A program made the position numbers and the translations under genes. From assembly GCA_045634445.1 (NCBI GenBank), contig JAZRAG010000014.1, forward strand, positions 23,051-87,050: a stretch of DNA of 64,000 nucleotides, in the 5' to 3' direction. A model generated the notes under the pieces. It was not told the origin of the DNA, did not search any database, and saw only the letters and a list, made by a program, of their open reading frames with translations. Shown piece by piece: positions 33,427 through 40,745 of the stretch. Source of the DNA: Spyradenecus sp045634445. Its GTDB lineage: Bacteria; Verrucomicrobiota; Kiritimatiellia; RFP12; DVOR01. Position 1 is the stretch's first letter. Every line of letters starts with the position of its first letter.

Positions 33427-34311
33427 GTGGAAAATCTGCTGATAGCCTTTGGTTTAACGTTGATTGCTGGCCTCTCGACTGGCTTTGGTGCTATCTTTGC
33501 CTTTTTCTCTAAGCGGACCAATACGCGCTTGCTCTCGGTGGCAACAGGCCTCTCTGCAGGGGTGATGTTGTATGTTTCTTTTATGGAGTTGCTCCCTGGG
33601 GGCATGGCCGAATTAATGGAAGCGGGCAGCTCTTCGCGTGCGGCTTCGCTTTGGGCGCTATTGGCCTTTTTCTTCGGGATTCTGTTAATCTTCTTAATTG
33701 ACCGTTTAGTGCCAGAAGCTGAAAACCCGCACGAAACGCACACCCCCGCTGAGTACACAGAGTTGCGCGATGAAACGGCTGAAACACCTCCTGAGGCCCA
33801 ACATCACATTGAGGAAACGAAGCGCCACCAACATCATAAGTTGTTGCGCATGGGTGTCTTTACAGCGCTTGCCATCATCATCCATAACTTCCCTGAAGGT
33901 CTTGCTGCCTTCTTAACGGCATACGAAAATCCGCAGTTAGGCGTGGCAATTACTGTCGCTATTGCGTTGCACAATATTCCTGAAGGCATTTCGGTGTCGG
34001 TGCCGATTTATTATGCCACAGGTAGCCGCCGTAAAGCCTTCGTGTGGTCTTGTCTCTCAGGCTTAGCAGAACCCATCGGCGCTTTTGTGTTGTGGGGCCT
34101 TTTGGCATGTTGTTACCGAAGTGTTATCTTTACACCCCCAGTCTTTTTATTGGGTATGACCTCTGCCGCGGTAGCGGGAATTATGGTCTTTATCAGTTTA
34201 GACGAATTACTGCCAGCGTCTCGCACCTATGGTCGAGGTCACGATTCCCTCTATGGCCTCGTCGCTGGGATGGCAATCATGGCATTGAGTTTGGTCTTTT
34301 TGGAAGTGTAA
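33427..34311 (+). CDS. zupT: ZIP family zinc transporter ZupT
   Basis: Inner-membrane divalent metal importer, 294 residues, eight predicted membrane helices. The two metal-site helices carry the defining HNFPEGLAAFL (helix IV) and HNIPEGISVSVP (helix V). The cytoplasmic loop between helices III and IV is rich in His, Glu and Thr (AQHHIEETKRHQHHK), typical of metal-sensing ZIP loops. Translation starts at GTG 33427, eight bases after AAGGA. Confidence 0.95.
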   Translation: MENLLIAFGLTLIAGLSTGFGAIFAFFSKRTNTRLLSVATGLSAGVMLYVSFMELLPGGMAELMEAGSSSRAASLWALLAFFFGILLIFLIDRLVPEAENPHETHTPAEYTELRDETAETPPEAQHHIEETKRHQHHKLLRMGVFTALAIIIHNFPEGLAAFLTAYENPQLGVAITVAIALHNIPEGISVSVPIYYATGSRRKAFVWSCLSGLAEPIGAFVLWGLLACCYRSVIFTPPVFLLGMTSAAVAGIMVFISLDELLPASRTYGRGHDSLYGLVAGMAIMALSLVFLEV

Positions 34312-34337
34312 AGATAGAGTAGGGTGGGTGTCGGTTT

Positions 34338-35642
34338 ATGCGAATAAAAGGATATGACCATTTCCTTCGCAACATGCGCCTTTGGCTCATGGGCTTCATG
34401 ATGGTGGCTTTTGCAACAGTTCTTTCTGCTGCGCCAGATGCGCCTGGTGAATTCCGTTTACGATTAGGCCCGATTTTTGAAGTCAATGTCAATAACAGCC
34501 GCCTCACGAAGTTGGCCATTCGCCCCTTGTGGGCTTGGGAAGAGTCCACCTTTGACCAACGCGATAAGGATATGGAAATTCTCTGGCCACTCTCTCACTT
34601 TGGGTGGCGTCGTCCTGCTTATCATTGGCGCGTCCTAATGACCTTCTGGCACGAGGAGGATTGGACAGAAACCCGTAGCCGCGACTATTCTCTCGCCATT
34701 CCGCCCTTTTGGTTCCATGGGCGTGACGAGGGTGAAAATTATGCGGGTCTCTTCCCCATTTATGGACGTATGCCTAAGGTCTTTTTTGTGGAAGATGCGC
34801 AGTGGGCGATGTTCCCCTTTTGGTTACGTTATCGCACTGGTGGCTCTCAGGCGATTTGGCGTGACTACTTTCTCTTCCCCTTCTTCTCGCTCAAGTATGA
34901 CGACGACAAGACGCGTTGGTCGCTTTGGCCAATTTATGGCACCAAGAAGGAAAAGGACTTCAAATCGTTTTACTTCCTTTGGCCTATTTGGAATAGCTAC
35001 TATTTTACCGCTGAGAATCACAAAGGTGTCGGGTACATGTTGTGGCCATTGGTAGAACAAGTCTATACGAATTCCGAAAAGACCTTCGGCTTAATCCCGC
35101 CCTTGTTCCGTTATACGTACACCACATCTGGTGCGCGGAATCTGCGGTTCCCGTGGCCCTTCTTTGAATACTACGGCGCCCCGAAGGAAAGTACGTGGAA
35201 GTGTTGGCGCTTTTGGGGTATGACCCATCGCGGTTCGCGTGATGGATGGTGGTTCTTCTATCCCTTGATGTTGAAAGAACGTCAAAAGACGGTTAATCTC
35301 TATACCCGCAAATTCCGTTTTTGGCCTTTTTACACCAACGAAGTTAACTTCGGTTATGATATAGAAGGTAAACCTCACTTGCAGACAAGCTACTTCCGCA
35401 TTTGGCCCTTCTATTCAAGTGCTTACAACGAACGTGAGGGGTTGCGCCGTAAGACCTTTGTGCTCTTCCCCATTCGTGATGTGCCGGCGATTGAACGCAA
35501 TTGGGCGCCCTTTTGGACCTTCTACTCTGCGCGTCAATTGCCTGGTTCTGATGAGATTCTCCATGAACTCTTTTGGGGCCTAATTTGGTGGCGGACCTAT
35601 CCAGACCCCAACGATGTCGAACTCCCCGAAGAGGAGGACTAA
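34338..35642 (+). CDS. Exported aromatic-rich repeat protein, unrecognised, first gene of the Mla operon
   Basis: A 434-residue protein with a signal peptide (LWLMGFMMVAFATVLSAAPD, cleavage near residue 32-36). I know no named family. The mature part is about one-fifth aromatic. A short motif, aromatic or Leu-x-Pro-hydrophobic-aromatic, repeats roughly 14-16 times every 20-30 residues: PPFWFHG, LFPIYGR, MFPFWLRY, LFPFFSLKY, LWPIYGTK, LWPIWNSYY, PWPFFEYYG, FWPFYTNE, IWPFYSSA, APFWTFYSA. Such alternating strands suggest a beta-sheet or beta-barrel envelope protein. No lipobox is visible. It ends one base before mlaE, so it may be the outer-membrane or periplasmic partner of the transporter. The ribosome-binding site is weak. 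Confidence 0.6.
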   Translation: MRIKGYDHFLRNMRLWLMGFMMVAFATVLSAAPDAPGEFRLRLGPIFEVNVNNSRLTKLAIRPLWAWEESTFDQRDKDMEILWPLSHFGWRRPAYHWRVLMTFWHEEDWTETRSRDYSLAIPPFWFHGRDEGENYAGLFPIYGRMPKVFFVEDAQWAMFPFWLRYRTGGSQAIWRDYFLFPFFSLKYDDDKTRWSLWPIYGTKKEKDFKSFYFLWPIWNSYYFTAENHKGVGYMLWPLVEQVYTNSEKTFGLIPPLFRYTYTTSGARNLRFPWPFFEYYGAPKESTWKCWRFWGMTHRGSRDGWWFFYPLMLKERQKTVNLYTRKFRFWPFYTNEVNFGYDIEGKPHLQTSYFRIWPFYSSAYNEREGLRRKTFVLFPIRDVPAIERNWAPFWTFYSARQLPGSDEILHELFWGLIWWRTYPDPNDVELPEEED

Positions 35643-35643
35643 C

Positions 35644-36429
35644 ATGACCATTATTCGAGAAACAACAGGTGGTGTGGTCGCCAATTGCTTAGTAGCGCTT
35701 GGGCGCGCAGTGCAGTTGGCCTTGCTTGCGCTCTGCCAATTCCCCTCCGTCATCTTTCGGAAGGATGCGCGGCACACCTTCCAACAGCAACTCTACGTGA
35801 TTGGTATTGGCACCTTGCCCGTGGCCACCGTGGTGGCGATGTTTACGGGCATGATTCTCACCCTGCAATTAGGTATTTCCTTCAAGCAAATCTCTCAGGA
35901 ATTAATGGTGGCCTACACCTTGTCCTTTGCAATGTTGCGTGAAATGGGCCCCTTCATGACAGGTGTCATTCTCGCATCATGCGTCGGTTCTGCAATGGCT
36001 GCCCAACTCGGCACCATGAAGGTCAATGAAGAGATTGCCGCTTTGGAAATGATGAGTATTGACCCCGTACGCTACTTGGTCGCACCGCGTATGTGGGCGC
36101 TGATCATTATGGCGCCCTTGATCTCCTTCTATACGTGTGTGGTGGCCTTTGTGGGCGGTGCTATTGTGGGGTATACGCAGCTGAATGTGCCCTTTATGCA
36201 GTTTATCTACGAGATTGTGACGGTAGCAGAACTGAAAGACCTCTATGTAGGCCTCTTTAAGACAGGTCTCTTCGGCATTCTCATCTGCACCATCTCTTGT
36301 TCGGTTGGCTTTGCAACGGTTCAAGGCGCTGCAGGGGTAGGTGCCTCCACCCGTCGCGCAGTGATTTACTCCTTCCTTGCTATCTTGGCAGGCGGCTATT
36401 TTGTGACGAGGTTCTGCTATGTCTTCTGA
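35644..36429 (+). CDS. mlaE: MlaE-type lipid ABC transporter permease
   Basis: Permease of the MCE lipid transport system, which moves phospholipids between inner and outer membrane. The protein is 261 residues, five or six helices. Family features are an N-terminal amphipathic helix, FTGMILTLQLGISFKQ, the EQ-loop-like REMGPFMTGVILASCVGSAMAAQLGTMKVNEEI region and DPVRYLVAPRMWAL. It overlaps the ATPase gene by 11 bp. I start at ATG 35644, with GAGGAGGA upstream; the open frame runs ten codons earlier inside the preceding gene. Confidence 0.95.
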   Translation: MTIIRETTGGVVANCLVALGRAVQLALLALCQFPSVIFRKDARHTFQQQLYVIGIGTLPVATVVAMFTGMILTLQLGISFKQISQELMVAYTLSFAMLREMGPFMTGVILASCVGSAMAAQLGTMKVNEEIAALEMMSIDPVRYLVAPRMWALIIMAPLISFYTCVVAFVGGAIVGYTQLNVPFMQFIYEIVTVAELKDLYVGLFKTGLFGILICTISCSVGFATVQGAAGVGASTRRAVIYSFLAILAGGYFVTRFCYVF

Positions 36430-37195
36430 TCAATCCCAAATCGTGGACGAAGTGGTTCGTTTTGAAGCAGTGGGCAAGACCTTCGGCACCCGTGAGGTGT
36501 TGAAAGACCAGACCTTCTCCGTGAAACCTGGCGAACTGTTTGTTATTATTGGCCCATCGGGTACGGGTAAGAGTGTTACGCTCAAACTCATTGCTGGACT
36601 CTTACACCCCACTCAAGGCTCTGTCAAAGTCCTTGGGCAAGAGGTGTGCCAATGCTCTTCTGAGGCGTTAGCCAACCTTCGCCGTCGTATCGGCTTCCTC
36701 TTCCAAGGTGGCGCCCTCCTCGGATGGAAAACCCTTGCAGAAAATATCGCCTTGCCCTTGGTCGAACACGGAGGCCTCTCCGCGAGCGAAATTCAGTCAC
36801 GCGTTGCGGCTGCTCTTGCAGAAGTAGGCCTCCAAGATGCTGGCGAACTCTACCCTGCAGAAGTATCAGGTGGTATGTTGAAGCGCGCCGCCTTTGCGCG
36901 CGCCATTATTGAAAATCCTGAGGTGCTTCTCTTTGACGAACCCACTTCTGGCCTTGATCCAGTCATGGCATACACTATTGACGCGTTGATTCACAAAATC
37001 AATCGCACACACAATGCCGCCTGTATTGTCGTCACGCACGATCTCGTTGGCGCGTTACGCTATGCAGATCGAATTGGCTTCTTGAAAGAGGGTAAATTCC
37101 TCATGGTGGGAACCCCTGAAGCCATTCGTGCAAGTGAAATTCCTGAAATTAAAGCATTTTTAAATCCTGAACAAACGGAGGTCATTTATGGCTGA
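36419..37195 (+). CDS. mlaF: MlaF-type lipid ABC transporter ATPase
   Basis: Cytoplasmic ATPase that pairs with MlaE, 258 residues. Walker A is GPSGTGKSVTLK (about residue 41-52), the Q-loop is in GFLFQGGALL, the signature SGGMLKRAAFARAI (the ABC LSGGQ variant VSGGM typical of MlaF), Walker B LLFDEPTSGLDP, and the H-loop VVTHD. GAGG lies eight bases upstream of the ATG. It overlaps mlaD by 8 bp. Confidence 0.96.
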   Translation: MSSDQSQIVDEVVRFEAVGKTFGTREVLKDQTFSVKPGELFVIIGPSGTGKSVTLKLIAGLLHPTQGSVKVLGQEVCQCSSEALANLRRRIGFLFQGGALLGWKTLAENIALPLVEHGGLSASEIQSRVAAALAEVGLQDAGELYPAEVSGGMLKRAAFARAIIENPEVLLFDEPTSGLDPVMAYTIDALIHKINRTHNAACIVVTHDLVGALRYADRIGFLKEGKFLMVGTPEAIRASEIPEIKAFLNPEQTEVIYG

Positions 37196-38402
37196 TTCGC
37201 GTGGTATGATTAAAGACATTATGACGGGCATCTTCCTCTTGGCAGTTGTCGGCTTGCTCGTCTTCTTCACTGTCATCATTAGTGGTGTAGACTTGATTAA
37301 AGGCCGCTATATGAAGACTTGCAACATCTGCTTTACGGATGTCGGCACCCTCAAAGCCCAAGACCCCGTCTATGTGCGCGGGTTAAAGGTGGGTAGTGTC
37401 CAGTCGCTTAACCTCATCCCTGGCGCAGTCATGGTTAAAATCTCTGTAGACTCCACCGTGACGCTCCGAGAAGACTACGCAATCACCGTTGGGAAAACCT
37501 CTATGCTCGGCGGTACTTGCCTTCAAATCACAGAAGGTGCCTCTCCAACCCTCCTCCCTGAAGGTACCCCTCTGACAGGCCTGCCCCCCGTTGATGTTAT
37601 GGCAGACCTTGGCGAACTCGTCAAGGAGTTGCGCGATGCCGTAGACCCCCAGAATCTCGAAAGCGCCGTAACCAATATCCAAACCATCTCGGCAGACCTT
37701 GCTGTGATCACCCACCGCGTGCGCGAAGGAGAGGGTACCATCGGCAAACTCCTCTCCGAAGATTCGTCTCTCTACGAAGATCTCACGGCAAACTTGGCTA
37801 ATCTCAAAGTCATCACCGAAGAAATTCGCACAGGTAAAGGCCTCCTTGGTAAACTGATCAATGAAGATGACTCTACCTATGAAGCCCTCAAAACCGCCGT
37901 TGCTAATATCAATGAAACAACGGAAAACCTTAAGGCGGGCAAAGGCCTTCTTGGGAAGTTAATCAATGAAGAAGACACCACCTACGGTAAATTGAAAGCA
38001 ACGATGGCCAACCTTAATGCGGTCACCACCGATATCAAAGAAGGCAAAGGTCTCCTTGGTAAACTCCTGAAAGAGGACGATACCACCTACAATGACTTGA
38101 AAGTCGCCCTCGCTAATATTCGCCAAGTCACGGAAAAACTCAACGATCCCAACTCTGGCTTTGGTCGCCTCTTGGCAGAAGAGTCCACCCTTATTGCCGA
38201 CCTTGAATCTTCTGCAGAAAATATCCGCCTCATTACAGAGAAGCTTGAGAAAGGCGATGGTACCCTCGGCAAGTTGGTCAATGATGACCAGGTCGCGGTT
38301 GAACTTGAATCCGCTATCAAAGATGTCCGTCAAATTATTGACAACATGCGCGATACAGCACCTATCACAACCTTCTCCTCCCTCTTCTTCAGCGGCTTAT
38401 AA
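37188..38402 (+). CDS. mlaD: MCE-domain lipid transport protein MlaD with a C-terminal repeat tail
   Basis: A 404-residue protein anchored by one N-terminal helix (IFLLAVVGLLVFFTVIIS). The MCE domain (about residues 38-115) contains YVRGLKVGSVQSLNL, the canonical V-x-G-x-x-V-G-x-V pattern. From about 150 onward the protein is a run of roughly 35-residue repeats with the core GKGLLGKLINEDD, then TY and a helical VANINETTENLK-type segment; I count five or six, ending GDGTLGKLVNDDQ. Similar tails occur in MCE proteins of other phyla and form helical needles or tunnels. The repeats are visible in the DNA (AAAGGCCTTCTTGGGAAG-like blocks). It is the last gene before a strong terminator; no mlaC or mlaB is present. 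Confidence 0.93.
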   Translation: MADSRGMIKDIMTGIFLLAVVGLLVFFTVIISGVDLIKGRYMKTCNICFTDVGTLKAQDPVYVRGLKVGSVQSLNLIPGAVMVKISVDSTVTLREDYAITVGKTSMLGGTCLQITEGASPTLLPEGTPLTGLPPVDVMADLGELVKELRDAVDPQNLESAVTNIQTISADLAVITHRVREGEGTIGKLLSEDSSLYEDLTANLANLKVITEEIRTGKGLLGKLINEDDSTYEALKTAVANINETTENLKAGKGLLGKLINEEDTTYGKLKATMANLNAVTTDIKEGKGLLGKLLKEDDTTYNDLKVALANIRQVTEKLNDPNSGFGRLLAEESTLIADLESSAENIRLITEKLEKGDGTLGKLVNDDQVAVELESAIKDVRQIIDNMRDTAPITTFSSLFFSGL

Positions 38403-38413
38403 GCGCTCTGTAG

Positions 38414-38467
38414 CCATCGGTACTGTTGGCGAGCGATACTCGCTATTGAGTGCCGATGGTACTTTTT
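38414..38467 (+). terminator. Strong terminator after the Mla operon
   Basis: An 11-bp outer stem (38414-38424 CCATCGGTACT with 38449-38459 AGTGCCGATGG, one G-U). An inner AGCGA/TCGCT hairpin fits inside. The TTTTT run begins at 38463. The following 170 bp to rsmD shows no gene. Confidence 0.85.
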
Positions 38468-38638
38468 ATTTCCACAATACGTACAATTCTCTACCCGTAT
38501 TGCGTTTTCTAGCCGATGCTTGGGCGCATATAGGCTGGAGAATCATTTTCATTGTTCTATGGCGTAGCTGTCCCAGTCTTGCGCCAGCGCTTCTTGTATC
38601 CAGTGGTATAACGGAGTACACAACCAACGCAGTCGCCG

Positions 38639-39244
38639 TTATGCGAGGCGGCGATAGATGGCGAGTCGCGTTTTACCGTAGAGGCGATCGCGAACAAGGG
38701 TGAAGCCTGGGAGTTCTAATGCATCGGTACGGTAGTCGGTCTCAGTGATGAGAAAGCCCTCGGCGGTGAGGAGATTGCGCGTGATGAGGGCTTCAGCGAT
38801 GGGAGCAAAGCCATTCTCTTGAGCCCAGAGGTAGGGCGGGTCTGCGAAGACGATGTCATACGGTCGGAGGTTGACCGTTGTGGCCATAGGCGCAGGCGCC
38901 TTGCGATGGGTGGGTTTGGCATGGTCAGCGAGGCCAAGCCAGGAGAGGGTGTTGACATTTTGGGCGTAGTAGTCATCAACACCGAAGGCTTGAAGATTCT
39001 TCTTTAGCGTGTTGAAGACCGCTTTGTCTTGTTCTAAGAAGGTTACTTCTGCAACGCCGCGACTGAGGGCGTCTAAGCCTACCGCACCAGAGCCAGCAAA
39101 GAGGTCTAAGAAGCGTGCCCCTTGTAAGACGGGGGTGAGGAGATTGAAGAGCGCTTCGCGTACGCGGTCCTGCGTGGGGCGCACGCATTCAGATTTGGGC
39201 ATGAGGAGGGTGCGTCCGCACCATTGTCCACCAGTAATTCGCAT
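38639..39244 (-). CDS. rsmD: 16S rRNA (guanine966-N2)-methyltransferase RsmD
   Basis: Class I SAM methyltransferase for G966 of 16S rRNA, 201 residues. It begins MRITGGQWCGR, has the SAM loop FLDLFAGSGAVGLDALSRG (about 45-63), and the catalytic D-P-P-Y in VFADPPYLW, with TRLAIYRR near the end. Often it is followed by coaD, which is not here. It is the last gene of the yicC-murCB-pdxA run, 4 bp after the small membrane protein gene. Confidence 0.95.
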   Translation of the reverse strand: MRITGGQWCGRTLLMPKSECVRPTQDRVREALFNLLTPVLQGARFLDLFAGSGAVGLDALSRGVAEVTFLEQDKAVFNTLKKNLQAFGVDDYYAQNVNTLSWLGLADHAKPTHRKAPAPMATTVNLRPYDIVFADPPYLWAQENGFAPIAEALITRNLLTAEGFLITETDYRTDALELPGFTLVRDRLYGKTRLAIYRRLA

Positions 39245-39248
39245 AAAA

Positions 39249-39794
39249 TTAGGCCTCGGGATTGGTAATAGATTGACAGGGTAAGGGAATCTCCTGCGTG
39301 GAACCGTCAGATTTGCGTAGGAGAAGGTGCTTGAGGCACGGATTGGCTAATTGGGGCGCACCATTGTCGTACATCAAGGTATGGGGGAGGGAGATGGTTT
39401 CAGCCTCTGTGGCGTAGAGGAAGGCGAAGGGGTCTAAGGCTACCACTGTGAAATGGGTGCCGAGGTAATCAAAGTGGGCCGGGATTAACCATGTCTGCAC
39501 ACCCTTGATGGGGCGCGTAACAATCGCGTGACCATTGCCATGATTGAGGCGAAAGCGGGTATCGCCGATGGCAATGCCGAGGACGCGGTCGGGGTCGGCG
39601 CCTTTGCCGAATTGGGCGGGATCAATGTAATTACGGCGGTCATTGCGAATACGCACGGAGACAACCGCTGGTACAAAGCCGCAACCGTCCGCAATAAAGT
39701 AGAGCACTAACAATGGAATGAGCGACCAACAGAGCACCCGCCTAAAGAAGCGGTCGCGTTTAGCGCGTGCGATTTCGTCAGGATTGAGCTTCAT
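39249..39794 (-). CDS. Hypothetical membrane-anchored protein
   Basis: Not recognised. The protein is 181 residues. It has a basic cytoplasmic start (KRDRFFRRV), one hydrophobic helix at about residues 22-42 (SLIPLLVLYFIADGCGF), then an extracytoplasmic domain with predicted strands (VQTWLIPAHFDYLGTHF, TVVALDPFAFLY). The ATG at 39794 overlaps the pdxA stop as ATGA, so translation is probably coupled; an in-frame start seven codons earlier is possible. The position between pdxA and rsmD gives no clear role. Confidence 0.65.
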   Translation of the reverse strand: MKLNPDEIARAKRDRFFRRVLCWSLIPLLVLYFIADGCGFVPAVVSVRIRNDRRNYIDPAQFGKGADPDRVLGIAIGDTRFRLNHGNGHAIVTRPIKGVQTWLIPAHFDYLGTHFTVVALDPFAFLYATEAETISLPHTLMYDNGAPQLANPCLKHLLLRKSDGSTQEIPLPCQSITNPEA

Positions 39795-40729
39795 AAGGAG
39801 AGTTGTTGAGCGCAAGTGATGGCGTGGATCATGCTGTCGGCAGAGGCCTTACCCTGCCAAGCGAGATTAAAGGCGGTTCCGTGGTCGGGACTTGTGCGGA
39901 TGATGGGGAGACCGAGGGTAACGTTCACGCCGCAGTCAAAGGCTTGTAATTTGAAGGGGATGAGGCCTTGGTCATGGTACATCGCCACAAAGGCGTCGTA
40001 ACGCGTGGCACCATTGGTGGCAATTAAGGCGGTATCGGGAACCAAAGGGCCTTCGAAATCGGCCCATTCCTGCGCTGCGGCGAGGGTAGGACGAATCACC
40101 TTTTCTTCTTCATCTCCGAAGGCTCCAGCTTCTCCAGCGTGCGGATTGAGCGCTAAGACGCCAATACGCGGACGGCGTTGCTTGATACGCTGGACTGCGG
40201 TGGCGGTGTCTTTGAGGACGCGGGAGAGGCGTTCTGGGGTGATGAGGCCGGGGACTTCGCGCAACGCGCAGTGGATGGTTACGAGGGAAACTAGCAAGTC
40301 TGGCGAGAAGAAAGCCATGGTTGCCTCTTCGCGACCACAGAGGCGGGCGAGTAATTCGGTATGCCCTGGGATATCGGTATGCCCTGCAAGGTGAAGTGCG
40401 GCTTTATTGAAGGGGGCCGTGACAATGGCACGGACCTTTCCCGCGAGGGCATCTTGACCAGCCTGTACAACTGCGCGATAGGCGAGGTCGCCCGTTGCGG
40501 CCTGTACGATGCCAGGTTGGATAGCACCCACGGAGGCATTAAGGGGCAAGTCCTTCCACTTAATATTGGGCGGAATGGGGATGTTTGCGACTTCACATGC
40601 GCGACAAAAGAGCGCGCGATGGGTATAGAGACGAAAGACTTCGTTGGGGAAGTGTGCAATGGCGCGGGCGGTAATTTCTGGGCCGATACCAGCGCATTCA
40701 CCAACAGTTAAAGCCAATGGGGCGTTCAT
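39791..40729 (-). CDS. pdxA: 4-hydroxythreonine-4-phosphate dehydrogenase PdxA
   Basis: NAD-dependent enzyme of the DXP-dependent pyridoxal phosphate pathway, 312 residues. Family blocks are present: GECAGIGPEI near the start (usually GDPxGIGPE, so the D-P is changed), AGHTDIPGHTELLA with metal-binding His, LNPHAGEAGAFGDEE, MYHDQGLIPFK and LGLPIIRTSPDHGTAFNLA. I start at ATG 40729; an alternative ATG 16 codons upstream would overlap murCB by 32 bp. The related 4-phosphoerythronate family (PdxA2, DenD) shares these motifs, so a four-carbon acid sugar role cannot be excluded. Confidence 0.88.
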   Translation of the reverse strand: MNAPLALTVGECAGIGPEITARAIAHFPNEVFRLYTHRALFCRACEVANIPIPPNIKWKDLPLNASVGAIQPGIVQAATGDLAYRAVVQAGQDALAGKVRAIVTAPFNKAALHLAGHTDIPGHTELLARLCGREEATMAFFSPDLLVSLVTIHCALREVPGLITPERLSRVLKDTATAVQRIKQRRPRIGVLALNPHAGEAGAFGDEEEKVIRPTLAAAQEWADFEGPLVPDTALIATNGATRYDAFVAMYHDQGLIPFKLQAFDCGVNVTLGLPIIRTSPDHGTAFNLAWQGKASADSMIHAITCAQQLSL

Positions 40730-40745
40730 AAGAGCGGTCTTTCGA

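Noticed and set aside
38161..38703. 180-codon forward frame across the end of mlaD, its terminator and rsmD
   Set aside because: It overlaps two real genes and a strong terminator hairpin in another frame.
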